Notes: a model not told the origin generated them from the sequence alone. A stretch of 23,487 bases of DNA from DASTYK01 sp964430275 (GCA_964430275.1 CAYSGF010000065.1:1-23487), one strand, 5' to 3'. Positions 16,707 through 23,487 are shown, counted from the stretch's first letter. Made by a program: numbers and translations.

Positions 16707-17435
16707 ATGACGAATTCCTCGGGCGCCGGGCGCCTCACGCTGGCTGCAGTCGTCCTCGCGGCCGGGGCCATCATCGCCGCCGCCGTGTTTGGTGCCTTCT
16801 TCCACAGCTCACGCGCGAGCCGCGACACCGTGCAGGTCGTTGGTGCGGCATCGCAGCGTTTCACGTCGGATATCGTCAAGTGGCGCCTCAGCCTCGCGCG
16901 CCAGGTGGATGCCGGTGCACTCGGCGAGGGGTATGCGCTGCTGCGCGACGATGTGGTGCGCGTCCGTGGACAGCTGCGCGACGCCGGCGTGCCGGACAGC
17001 GCCGTCAGCGTCCAGCCGGTCAGTGCGAACCCCATGTACAGCCAGTCAGGTACGATTACGTCCTACCAGGTCGTACAGGGCGTCGTCGTCGTTTCCAGCG
17101 ACGTCGAAGCGGTCGAACGCTGGGCATTCGATCCGGGAGCGCTGCTGGGTGGCGGCGTCGTTCTGCAGGGGTCGCAGCTCGAGTACTTCTACTCGGGACT
17201 GGAGTCCCTGAAGCATCAGCTCCTCGCGGCTGCCACGACGGATGCGCGGCTGCGTGCGGACGAGATCGCTGGCAGCGCCGAGCGTGACGTCGGCTCCATC
17301 GTGAGTGCGCGCGCCGGAGTGTTCCAGATCAACGAGCCGTATGCCAACGAGGTGTCGGCATACGGGATGTACAATACCGGCACGCGGCAGAAAGAGATCA
17401 CTGTCACCGTCCACAGCACGTTCGTGCTGGACTGA
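16707..17435 (+). CDS. SIMPL-domain (DUF541, YggE-like) membrane-anchored protein
   Basis: About 242 residues. One N-terminal membrane helix (LTLAAVVLAAGAIIAAAVFG) is followed by a periplasmic SIMPL domain: DTVQVVGAASQRFTSDIVKW, a region alternating helix and strand, SYQVVQGVVVVSSDVEAVER, QLEYFYSGLESLKHQLLAAA and EITVTVHSTFVLD. The family (E. coli YggE, brucella BP26) is tied to oxidative-stress tolerance and oligomeric channel-like assemblies, but the biochemical role is unclear. Start choice is uncertain: in-frame ATGs exist at 16659, 16680 and 16707, none with a well-spaced Shine-Dalgarno (an AGGAG at 16641 is 13 bases from 16659). I chose 16707 because it leaves a normal short tail before the membrane helix. 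Convergent with the penicillin-acylase gene, 34 bases apart. Confidence 0.85.
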   Translation: MTNSSGAGRLTLAAVVLAAGAIIAAAVFGAFFHSSRASRDTVQVVGAASQRFTSDIVKWRLSLARQVDAGALGEGYALLRDDVVRVRGQLRDAGVPDSAVSVQPVSANPMYSQSGTITSYQVVQGVVVVSSDVEAVERWAFDPGALLGGGVVLQGSQLEYFYSGLESLKHQLLAAATTDARLRADEIAGSAERDVGSIVSARAGVFQINEPYANEVSAYGMYNTGTRQKEITVTVHSTFVLD

Positions 17436-17469
17436 GCTGCCCGCAGCCTGTGTGATCGATGGCGTTCGG

Positions 17470-19608
17470 TTATGGCAGTTCGGGGATGCCCGTCTCGAAT
17501 GCGGCGTCCCTGAAGCGACCGTCGACGTACAGCGGCGCCTGATCGAAGAAGTGCGGCGACCCGGGGTCGGCGCTCTGCCCCAGCGGCACGATGGCGCGCG
17601 ATCGCACCGGGCGGGTGAGCTCGACGACCTCCATCCACGCACTTCCCGCCGTGGCATAGCGCCGGCGCGCCCCGGGCGCGGTCCGTGTGTTCAAACCGAA
17701 GATCGAACCCGTCCACGACGGTGCCCCACCGACCGGCAGGCTCGGCAGGTCGTCGTCGAAATGCTCGTTTCCGCTCGTGTGAATGCGCTGCAGGCGATGG
17801 ACGTCGCCCCACGGCACGGAGTCGGTTCCCCACTGCTGCTCGAGGTGCGCGAGCGTCCATTCCAGCGCGCTCGTCAGCGGCCAGCGACCCTCCTGGCCAT
17901 AGGGCCGGTGCACGCGTTCGAGCCACATGACGACGAGCGTCGTCTCGGGTGAATCGACGCCGGCCGAAGCGTCCCACGCCCGCAACATCTCGATCGTCGC
18001 GTCGAGTGCCAGCGCACCCGAGGGGTCGAGCGCACCGCGTCGCTCGTACTCATCGATGAGACGCGGTATCCAGTCGGCGGCGGCCGCCATCCGCATGTCG
18101 AACGCAACCCGCCCGAGCTCGTCGAAGGTCCATGCCGTGTCCGCGGCGAGCAGCTCGCGCGACCGGCGCGAACGACTGTCGTCCGGCTCGGGCGCCATGT
18201 ACGTCGGGTAGCTCGCACGATCCAGGTTGTACCCTGCCGCGGTGGCGAGAAACGGAGAGGCACCCGTGCTCTGCAACCAGCCGCTGCCGGGATTGTGCAG
18301 CTGTGGAAGCTCGGCGAGCGAGTGGTACTCGTCCCATGCGGTGCTCGCGTCAGTTCCGTCGAGGAGTCTCGACGGATCGACACCGGGCGCTCGCCGCGGC
18401 ACCGCACTGCCGTGCACATACCCGATGTTGCCGGCTGTATCCGCATAGAGTGTGTTCAATCCGACGAGCGCAGTCTGTGCCAGCGCGGCGTGGAACTCCT
18501 CGTTGCTGGTCGCCCGGCTCATCCCGTACCACTGCTGCAGCGCGCCCCCTTCGTCCATGCGCGCGAGCCGCACGGCGATGCAGCAGTCGCTGCCCTGCCG
18601 CGCTACAACCGGGCCGATGTGCGCTCGCAGGAACGTGAACGTGCGCTGCTCGACTCCCGTCGTCGTGTTCACTGCGATGTTCACGGTAAACGGCTCTGCC
18701 ACGCGCCACTCGGCGCCCCAGCGGTAGGCGAGCGCATCCGACGGATGATCGAACCGGAGAACGTAGGCGTCCCGGGTGTCACCGCCCCCGGCCGTGTGCG
18801 CCCAGGCGTGGTGCTCGGTGTGACCGGAGCGGATGATGGGAGTCCCGAGCATCGCAATCCCGGTCACATGCCACCCCTCTGCGCTGCGTAGGTGCGCCTC
18901 GTAGTTCTGCCCGGCACCGAAGAACGCGCCGTGCACGGCCTGATGCAGAAGGGGGTGCCCATCGACAGTTCGGCCGGGAGCGATCGCCCACGCGACGGAC
19001 CCCTCGGCAGCCTCCGCGCCCGTCTCGGCACGCGCGGCGCTGTCGAAGGCCGCGACGGCGACCGCGCCGCCGGGCAGGGCGTCGTCGAGCCCCGCCGGAT
19101 CGCCGAGCCGCACACCGTCCACGACCAGGCCGGGCGGGAGGGACCTCGTCAGAGCGAAGACATACCACGGCTCGAAGCGCCACAGCAGCCGCGGCCGCAC
19201 GTCCGGATGCATGGCCAGGTAGTGATTGATGCCCGCTGCCCACGCGTCCCACAGTACACGACGCTCCGGTGGCTCCCGGTCGTACTCCTCGCGTGCACGA
19301 CGCTCCACCTCGAACGCGGCGCGGACGAGGTCGCCAGCGATCTGGCTTTCCCCATAGAGGTTCGCTGCCCGCCCGAGCGCGCGCAGCACGTCCTCCTCGA
19401 GCTGCCAGAAATTGTCCTCCGCCTGCGCTATGGCCATACCGAACACCGTGGCGGCGTCGGTTTCGCCCGCAACGTGCGGCACGCCCCATTCGTCACGGGT
19501 GATCGTCACCTGATCCGCCCAGGACGGGATATCGCTGGCGAGCATGCCGCGGATGCTTGCACACCCCGGTATCAGCAGCAGCAGGAGAACAGGTACTCGA
19601 GCGCGCAC
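17470..19608 (-). CDS. Penicillin acylase-family (S45) amidase, predicted lipoprotein
   Basis: An Ntn-hydrolase made as one precursor that self-cleaves into alpha and beta chains; 712 residues from the GTG at 19608, which has GGAGG six bases upstream. The N-terminus VPVLLLLLIPGC fits a lipoprotein signal (Cys16). The alpha-chain region has ITRDEWGVPHVAGETDAATV and AQAEDNFWQLEEDVLRALGR. The cleavage site is AEGSVAWAIAPGRTVDG with predicted nucleophile Ser204. Downstream are His226 (LLHQAVHG), YEAHL, GTPIIRSGHTEHHAWAHT, and GLNTLYADTAGNIGY, where Asn385 fits the oxyanion-hole position. S45 enzymes cleave penicillins, cephalosporin side chains or acyl-homoserine lactones; the substrate here is unknown. 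Oddities: the usual Asn after the nucleophile is Val, and the usual (N/D)PH is AVH. The upstream in-frame extension to 20028 is low-complexity and not coding. Confidence 0.92.
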   Translation of the reverse strand: MRARVPVLLLLLIPGCASIRGMLASDIPSWADQVTITRDEWGVPHVAGETDAATVFGMAIAQAEDNFWQLEEDVLRALGRAANLYGESQIAGDLVRAAFEVERRAREEYDREPPERRVLWDAWAAGINHYLAMHPDVRPRLLWRFEPWYVFALTRSLPPGLVVDGVRLGDPAGLDDALPGGAVAVAAFDSAARAETGAEAAEGSVAWAIAPGRTVDGHPLLHQAVHGAFFGAGQNYEAHLRSAEGWHVTGIAMLGTPIIRSGHTEHHAWAHTAGGGDTRDAYVLRFDHPSDALAYRWGAEWRVAEPFTVNIAVNTTTGVEQRTFTFLRAHIGPVVARQGSDCCIAVRLARMDEGGALQQWYGMSRATSNEEFHAALAQTALVGLNTLYADTAGNIGYVHGSAVPRRAPGVDPSRLLDGTDASTAWDEYHSLAELPQLHNPGSGWLQSTGASPFLATAAGYNLDRASYPTYMAPEPDDSRSRRSRELLAADTAWTFDELGRVAFDMRMAAAADWIPRLIDEYERRGALDPSGALALDATIEMLRAWDASAGVDSPETTLVVMWLERVHRPYGQEGRWPLTSALEWTLAHLEQQWGTDSVPWGDVHRLQRIHTSGNEHFDDDLPSLPVGGAPSWTGSIFGLNTRTAPGARRRYATAGSAWMEVVELTRPVRSRAIVPLGQSADPGSPHFFDQAPLYVDGRFRDAAFETGIPELP

Positions 19609-19767
19609 GAATCGCCTCCGGTTCAGCAGTACGCGCGAACGTAGGGCGCACTGCCCGGTGCCGTCCAGCCGCGGCGCCCGCTGCCCGCCCCGCTCTCGAG
19701 CCGGGCTGAATCTCGCTGCGGCGCCCGGCCGTAGGGTGCTCCTGTCGACCAATTCACGGAGGATGTC

Positions 19768-19962
19768 ATGGGTTCCAGGCTGTTGACCGGCGGTGTACTC
19801 GCGGTGATCGGGCTCGTCACGGTAAAGATCGTGATGGCCGTGTTCGGCGCGCTGGCGGGGCTGCTTTCGTTCCTGTTCTTCACGGTCCTGCCGATCGTCG
19901 TCATCGGCTGGGTCATCCTGAAGATCATCGGCAAGCTGAAGGAAAAGCCGGGCTACGAATAG
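19768..19962 (+). CDS. Small two-helix membrane protein of unknown function
   Basis: 64 residues, with hydrophobic segments at about 5-33 and 34-53 (GGVLAVIGLVTVKIVMAVFG; FLFFTVLPIVVIGWVILKII) and a basic cytoplasmic-type tail (GKLKEKPGYE). GGAGG lies six bases before the ATG. No family recognised. A hairpin follows the stop and the GlsB/YeaQ-like gene starts 133 bases on, so the two small membrane genes may respond to related signals (inference). Confidence 0.7.
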   Translation: MGSRLLTGGVLAVIGLVTVKIVMAVFGALAGLLSFLFFTVLPIVVIGWVILKIIGKLKEKPGYE

Positions 19963-19979
19963 CGTCGCGCTTCCAGCAA

Positions 19980-20018
19980 AATGGCCGCCTTTGCACGTTG
20001 CGAGGGCGGCCATTCGTG
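19980..20018 (+). terminator. Terminator-like hairpin between the two small membrane genes
   Basis: A perfect 10-bp stem AATGGCCGCC (19980-19989) / GGCGGCCATT (20005-20014) with a 15-base loop, followed by CGTGTT. The tail is weak, so termination may be partial. Confidence 0.55.
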
Positions 20019-20095
20019 TTCGGGGCACCTTGCTTGCAACGCGGCCGTGCGACGGAACGAGGAATCTCCATCAACCAGCACGGAAAGGTGCGGCC

Positions 20096-20350
20096 ATGGA
20101 CATCCTGTGGACGATTCTGATCGGCCTGATCGTTGGTGCGATCGCCAAGTTCATCATGCCCGGCAAGGATCCGGGCGGCATCATCGTGACGATCATCATC
20201 GGTATCCTGGGGTCGGTGCTGGGCGGGCTGATTCTGGGCCTCATCATGCCAGGCCGCGGTTTCGGCGCCGCGGGCATCATTGGCGCGATCCTCGGCGCGT
20301 TGCTGCTCCTCTGGCTGTACCGCAAGTTCATTGCGAAGCCGACGCCCTAG
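20096..20350 (+). CDS. GlsB/YeaQ/YmgE-family small membrane protein
   Basis: 84 residues with three hydrophobic segments and the family's Gly-rich pattern: ILIGLIVGAIAKFIMPGKDP, IIIGILGSVLGGLILGLIMP and GAAGIIGAILGALLLLWLYR. Family members are small stress-associated inner-membrane proteins often grouped with transglycosylase-associated proteins; the molecular role is not known. The ATG at 20096 has AAGG nine bases upstream. Upstream in-frame residues from 19991 are not membrane-like and overlap the preceding hairpin, so I left them out. Convergent with murB, nine bases apart. Confidence 0.9.
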   Translation: MDILWTILIGLIVGAIAKFIMPGKDPGGIIVTIIIGILGSVLGGLILGLIMPGRGFGAAGIIGAILGALLLLWLYRKFIAKPTP

Positions 20351-20359
20351 CGTGGCCGC

Positions 20360-21295
20360 TCAGAACTCTCCGATGAAGCCGATCTCGGTGCGCAGCTCGT
20401 AGCCGAGCTCCCGGGCGACCGTCGTCTGGGCGAGGTCGATGAGACCGCGTACCTGGGCGGCGGTCGCACCGCCGAAGTTCACAATGATGTTCGCGTGCTT
20501 GTGGAAGATGCCGGCGTTGCCGAGCACGTGCCCCTTCAGGCCGACCTGGTCGATGAGCCGCCCGGCACCCACGCCTTCGATCTTCTGAAAGATCGAGCCG
20601 GCACTCGGGTAGAGCCACAGGTCCGGGTGCCGGTCGTCGCGCCACTGCAGGTTCTCACGCATGTTCCAGCGAAGCCGCTCGCGGTCGCCCGGCTCGAGTC
20701 GAAACGTCGCCGTGAGCACGACGTCGTTTCGATCGTGCAGGATGCTGTAGTCGTAGCCGAACCGGAAGTAGGCATTGTCGACGCTGCGGTGTTCACCCTC
20801 GGCAGTGAGGATCTCCGCAGATTCGAGCACTTCCTCGATGAAGCAGGTCCGCTCACGCTCGGGTGGCGGGGAGAGGAAGTGCAGGTTCTGCCAGATCGCT
20901 CCACCGACGGTGCTCGGAATACCGACATAGTGCTGGAGTCCGCCCAGCCCGCGCTCGGTGCTCGCAACGATCAGGTCAGGGAAGGTCTGTACCCCCGCGC
21001 CCGCACGCACGCGAACGTCGTCGATGAAATCGATGCCACCCACTTCGCAGCGGATGACGACGCCGCGAAAGCCGCGATCACCAACCAAAATGTTCGCACC
21101 CGTTCCCAGCAGGAAGTGCGGCAGCTCGAGCTCGCGCGCAAGCAGTATGGCATTCGACAGATCGTCAGCCGTGCGCGCACGCAGCAGCACGTCGGCAGGG
21201 CCACCGATCCGGAACGTTGTGAAGGGCGCGAGCGGTACGTCACGCTCGATGTGCTGGCTGCCCAGGCGCCTGATGAACGCCTCCTGCTTCGTCAT
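20360..21295 (-). CDS. murB: MurB-like UDP-N-acetylenolpyruvoylglucosamine reductase
   Basis: An FAD enzyme that reduces UDP-GlcNAc-enolpyruvate to UDP-MurNAc in cytoplasmic peptidoglycan synthesis; 311 residues from the ATG at 21295. Seen: TTFRIGGPADVLLRA (27-40), LLGTGANILVGDRGFRGVVI (FAD-binding), GIPSTVGGAIWQN (126-137), PSAGSIFQKIEG with the proton-donor Ser at 234, GRLIDQVGLKG, NIIVNFGGATAAQV and LRTEIGFIG with the conserved Glu304. It lacks the Tyr-loop domain of type I enzymes. Two family motifs differ: the usual FGYRxS is FGYDYS (Asp182 where Arg is expected), and GS(F/I)FKNP is GSIFQKIEG. It could be a divergent true MurB or a paralogue. An in-frame start at 21331 is possible. No other cell-wall gene is adjacent. 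Confidence 0.85.
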   Translation of the reverse strand: MTKQEAFIRRLGSQHIERDVPLAPFTTFRIGGPADVLLRARTADDLSNAILLARELELPHFLLGTGANILVGDRGFRGVVIRCEVGGIDFIDDVRVRAGAGVQTFPDLIVASTERGLGGLQHYVGIPSTVGGAIWQNLHFLSPPPERERTCFIEEVLESAEILTAEGEHRSVDNAYFRFGYDYSILHDRNDVVLTATFRLEPGDRERLRWNMRENLQWRDDRHPDLWLYPSAGSIFQKIEGVGAGRLIDQVGLKGHVLGNAGIFHKHANIIVNFGGATAAQVRGLIDLAQTTVARELGYELRTEIGFIGEF

Positions 21296-21436
21296 GTCTG
21301 TCGTCCGTTCCGAAGTCCGTTCCGTGCACAACGCGTGTTACGCCTTGACGCACCGCCGTCGCTGCGCACCGAGTAGCCCGGCCGCACATATACCGTAGTC
21401 ACGGTCCGTGCCAGCGACCATACAGCCTGCATACAG

Positions 21437-21468
21437 AAGGGGCGCACCCGTCAGCGGGCGCGCCCCTT
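21437..21468 (-). terminator. Strong hairpin terminator behind the SWIB gene
   Basis: A 14-position stem with one A-C mismatch: AAGGGGCGCACCCG at 21437-21450 and CGGGCGCGCCCCTT at 21455-21468, loop TCAG. On the minus strand it follows the SWIB stop by about 21 bases and ends CTTCTGTATG. Confidence 0.8.
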
Positions 21469-21489
21469 CCGTTTCAGCCCTGCAAGATT

Positions 21490-22005
21490 CTACTTGAGGT
21501 GCTTGTTCACGAGAGCCGTCATCTCGAACATCGAGACCTTGCTCTTCCCACCGAACACCTTCCTCAGGTTGTCGTCGGCGTTGATCATGCGCCGCTCGCG
21601 GGGATCCTGCAGACCCTTCCGCTTGATGTACGCCCAGACCTTCTTCGTGACCTCCGTACGCGGCATCGGCTGACCGCCAACCACAGCGGCGAGATCCGCG
21701 CTTGGTGTCATGGGCTTCATGAACGCGGGATTCGGCTTCCGCTTGGTTGTGCTCTTCTTCTTCTTGGCAGCCTTCTTTGCCGTCTTCCTCGCGGGCGCCT
21801 TCTTCGCAGTCTTCTTTGCAGTACTCTTGCGCGCTGCCTTCTTCGCAGTCTTCCGCCCCGTCTTCTTTGCGGCCTTCCGCGCAGGCGCCTTGCGTGCACC
21901 CTTCTTCGCTGCCTTGCGTGCAGTCGACTTCTTTGCAGCCTTTCTTGCCGGCCGCTTTGCGGCCCTCTTCTTTGCCGCCTTCTTCGCGGTCCTCTTCGTC
22001 GCCAT
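21490..22005 (-). CDS. Histone H1-like Lys/Ala-rich tail fused to a SWIB domain
   Basis: 171 residues. Residues 1-90 contain almost only Lys, Ala, Arg, Thr, Ser, Pro and Gly in motifs such as PARKAAKK and AAKK, like the C-terminal tail of histone H1 and the bacterial Hc1/AlgP type. Residues about 98-171 form a SWIB/MDM2 domain (LAAVVGGQPMPRTEVTKKVW, AYIKRKGLQDP, INADDNLRKVFGGKSKVSMF, TALVNKHLK). SWIB domains occur in eukaryotic chromatin remodelling and in chlamydial and some other bacterial proteins. A nucleoid-binding role is likely but inferred. The start is set by the ribosome site: AGGAG touches an ATG at 22011 directly, so the ATG at 22005, six bases downstream, is the usable start (MATKRTAKK). 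Its promoter region is shared with the divergent PPTase gene. Confidence 0.93.
   Translation of the reverse strand: MATKRTAKKAAKKRAAKRPARKAAKKSTARKAAKKGARKAPARKAAKKTGRKTAKKAARKSTAKKTAKKAPARKTAKKAAKKKKSTTKRKPNPAFMKPMTPSADLAAVVGGQPMPRTEVTKKVWAYIKRKGLQDPRERRMINADDNLRKVFGGKSKVSMFEMTALVNKHLK
21736..22002 (-). repeat. Low-complexity Lys/Ala-coding repeat tract
   Basis: DNA for the basic tail of the SWIB protein. On the plus strand it appears as recurring TTCTTTGC, GCCTTCTTCGC and CTTGCGTGC words. Degenerate AAK/KAAKK units allow length change by slippage or recombination. Confidence 0.7.
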
Positions 22006-22075
22006 GTACATCTCCTGGTTGGGTGAGTGAGAGCTGTGGCGAAGCATCTCTCCGGTGGCCACAAAAATGATTAGC

Positions 22076-22092
22076 TTGCGTCGCGGACGCAA
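22076..22092. promoter_or_regulatory. Perfect 7-bp inverted repeat, candidate operator
   Basis: TTGCGTC (22076-22082), GCG spacer, GACGCAA (22086-22092) lies in the short divergent region between the SWIB gene and the PPTase gene. The size and symmetry fit a dimeric repressor site. AT-rich sequence next to it (minus-strand GCTAATCATTTTTG) may belong to the SWIB promoter, but no consensus -35/-10 pair is clear. Confidence 0.35.
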
Positions 22093-22118
22093 CAGGAAAA
22101 TTGCTGGATCCTCCTCTG

Positions 22119-22871
22119 ATGAGCGGGTCCGCTCCAGAGGGAAAAACGGGGGTTCGCGCGAGACTCGTGATCGACGAACGTCGTAATGAATCGTCAGCGG
22201 TGTGGGAGCGGGTGCAGCAGGTGCCGGCGCTCGCGGCCGACGCGGTGCACGTCTGGCTCGTGCGTGTCGGTGTGGCGCACGCCTCGACAGCGGGGGTGTC
22301 GCGGGCCGAGCTGGAGCGAGCCGCGCGCCTCTCGACGCCCGCCCGCCGCCGCTTCCTCGCCGCACGCGCGGCACTCCGCAGCCGCCTCGCTGCCTACCTG
22401 GCCTGCCCACCTGACAAGGTCGATTTCTCCTATGGAGAGATGGGCAAGCCCGCTCTGACGGCGCCGCACGATCTCCACTTCAGCGTCGCGCATTCGGGCG
22501 ATATCGCTCTGCTGGCGTTCGCCCGACGTGCACCCGTGGGCATCGACCTGGAACGCCTGCGCACGGTGCGCCGCCAGGGGCGAATCGCTCCCCGTGTGCT
22601 CGCGGATGCGTCTGCGGCGGCGCTCGCGCAGCTGCCCGAGCAGGAGCGGGACGAGGCCTTCATCTGGGCGTGGACGCAGCGGGAGGCGTACGTGAAAGCG
22701 ATCGGTGGTGGTGTGCTGCGATCTGCGGATCCGCTGCCATTCGTCTGGCCACCTCGTCTCTATGAGAGCGACGGGTGGACCATCGCACCGCTCCCCATCG
22801 GGCTCGACCATCGCGCCTGCCTCGCCGTTGCCGCCACCGAGCGCCGTCTCGTGCTGCTCGAGCATGGCTGA
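22119..22871 (+). CDS. Sfp-type 4'-phosphopantetheinyl transferase
   Basis: Transfers phosphopantetheine from CoA to a Ser on carrier proteins. About 250 residues from the ATG at 22119, the full two-lobe Sfp/Gsp length. Seen: RRRFLAARAALRSRLAAYL, FSYGEMGKPAL, LHFSVAHSGDIALLAFAR, VGIDLERL (Mg ligands Asp143 and Glu145) and WTQREAYVKAIGGG (Glu189, Lys193). All catalytic positions are present. No carrier-protein, polyketide or peptide synthetase gene is nearby, so the target is elsewhere; fatty acid ACP or a secondary-metabolite system are both possible. The start is uncertain: TTG 22101 and GTG 22200 are in frame and none has a clear Shine-Dalgarno. It ends two bases from the convergent psd stop. 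Confidence 0.9.
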   Translation: MSGSAPEGKTGVRARLVIDERRNESSAVWERVQQVPALAADAVHVWLVRVGVAHASTAGVSRAELERAARLSTPARRRFLAARAALRSRLAAYLACPPDKVDFSYGEMGKPALTAPHDLHFSVAHSGDIALLAFARRAPVGIDLERLRTVRRQGRIAPRVLADASAAALAQLPEQERDEAFIWAWTQREAYVKAIGGGVLRSADPLPFVWPPRLYESDGWTIAPLPIGLDHRACLAVAATERRLVLLEHG

Positions 22872-22873
22872 GG

Positions 22874-23487
22874 TCAGGGTGTGGTTGACGCGATTCGTGC
22901 ACCCAGACGGATTTCGGCGCCGGCCTCGAGTGGACCCAGGGTGACGCCGGCCTCGAAGAGGAGGACGACGGTCGAGCCGAGATGGAACGCCATGATCTCG
23001 TCGCCGCGCTCGATGCGGACAGGCGGGGCATAACGACGCTCCTCGATCTCGGCCTTTCCCCGGTTCGTGACCCAGCCACGCGCGCCGCCGCACCACTCCG
23101 GATCAAAGGCGGCGGAGATCCGTCCGACATTGTAGGCCCCTATGGCGACGACGGTGATCCGACCGAGCGGGCCGTCGATGGCGCACAGCAGGCGCTCGTT
23201 GCGCGGAAACAATCGGTCGACGTGGACGACGGCTGGGGCATTGACCGGCAGCAGTGCGCCGGGCACGTAGCGCGCGGTCGCGATGGCCCCGGTGCACGGC
23301 GCGTGAATGCGGTGATAGTGTCGCGGACTCAGATAGAGAGTGAGAAATGCACCATCATCGTACCGGCTCGAGTCATCGCCGCGACCGAGGAGGTCGCGCA
23401 CCGTATACGTGCGACCCTTTGCCTGCACGAGGGCTCCGCGACGGATCCGGCCGAGCTGCCCGACGATCCCGTCGACGGGCGAGGCCG
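22874..23487 (-). CDS. psd: Phosphatidylserine decarboxylase, 5' end outside the window
   Basis: Makes phosphatidylethanolamine from phosphatidylserine at the inner membrane. The reading frame stays open to the window edge and begins in-family with SPVDGIVGQLGRI and QAKGRTYTVRDLLG, so the gene continues upstream. Seen: FLTLYLSPRHYHRIHAP, PVNAPAVVHVDRLFPRNERL, VVAIGAYNVGRI and the self-cleavage motif HLGSTVVLLFE, where the Ser of LGST becomes the pyruvoyl group of the alpha chain. Only the amino-terminal part is missing. The GTG at 23428 is internal and is not the start. A single PSD implies a PE-containing Gram-negative-type membrane. Confidence 0.95.
   Translation of the reverse strand, partial: ASPVDGIVGQLGRIRRGALVQAKGRTYTVRDLLGRGDDSSRYDDGAFLTLYLSPRHYHRIHAPCTGAIATARYVPGALLPVNAPAVVHVDRLFPRNERLLCAIDGPLGRITVVAIGAYNVGRISAAFDPEWCGGARGWVTNRGKAEIEERRYAPPVRIERGDEIMAFHLGSTVVLLFEAGVTLGPLEAGAEIRLGARIASTTP

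Noticed and set aside
19609..20028. N-terminal 140-residue extension of the penicillin acylase
   Set aside because: The extension is low-complexity and overlaps the oppositely oriented 64-residue membrane gene and a hairpin. The GTG at 19608 has GGAGG and starts a lipoprotein signal.
21710..22030. A plus-strand frame encoding a very hydrophobic 106-residue protein
   Set aside because: It is the complement of the Lys/Ala-rich tail: AAG and GCN codons read antisense become Phe, Ala, Val and Leu. The SWIB frame explains this DNA.
22006..22410. N-terminal extension of the SWIB protein
   Set aside because: It overlaps the divergent PPTase gene and is Arg/Pro-rich noise. The ribosome site at 22012-22016 fixes the start at 22005.
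1..23487. CRISPR arrays, tRNA/rRNA genes, insertion sequences, phage genes
   Set aside because: No regularly spaced identical repeats, no tRNA cloverleaf or TTCGAATC-type arm in context, and no transposase, integrase or phage structural gene was seen.

Overview
The window comes from a high-GC, Gram-negative-type bacterial chromosome. Secreted lipoproteins, a Tat-exported MsrP with its haem partner MsrQ, and phosphatidylserine decarboxylase point to a two-membrane cell. A large stand-alone FtsX/MacB-type permease (ADOP class), a penicillin-acylase lipoprotein and a Lys/Ala-tailed SWIB protein are a mix common in Gemmatimonadota and Acidobacteriota. I favour a Gemmatimonadota-like organism, but this is inference from gene content, with no rRNA or other marker to confirm it. 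I see no insertion sequence, prophage, CRISPR array, tRNA or rRNA. The window reads as ordinary core and near-core chromosome with tightly packed genes and no gene-free stretch over about 300 bases.

Layout. Positions 27-9749 (all minus) may be one transcription unit: a His-rich exported protein, an ADOP permease, then addB and addA. The last two are joined by a TGATG stop/start overlap and form a two-subunit helicase-nuclease for double-strand-break repair. A 296-base divergent intergenic region (9750-10045), carrying 11-bp-spaced direct repeats, separates this block from a plus-strand run: an exported beta-rich protein with its own terminator, a single-domain response regulator, and a 60-residue protein with its own terminator. 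An EEP-fold phosphodiesterase lipoprotein (minus) follows. Next are msrP-msrQ (plus; periplasmic methionine sulfoxide repair), rmuC (plus), a minus-strand protein built from seven 11-residue helical repeats, a SIMPL-domain protein (plus), and a penicillin-acylase-family lipoprotein (minus).

Positions 19768-20350 hold two very small membrane proteins, one of them of the GlsB/YeaQ family. After these come murB (minus), a histone-H1-like/SWIB protein (minus) with a strong terminator behind it, a Sfp-type phosphopantetheinyl transferase (plus), and the 3' part of psd (minus, running off the window end).

Functionally the window mixes DNA maintenance (AddAB, RmuC, SWIB chromatin-like protein), envelope upkeep (MurB, PSD, MsrPQ, small membrane proteins) and exported hydrolases. 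I did not find a convincing new multi-gene system. The most unusual items are the hendecad-repeat protein, the Lys/Ala-tailed SWIB protein, a MurB with changed active-site motif residues, an MsrP that looks like a Tat lipoprotein, a penicillin acylase with altered motif residues, and two candidate regulator-binding sites.
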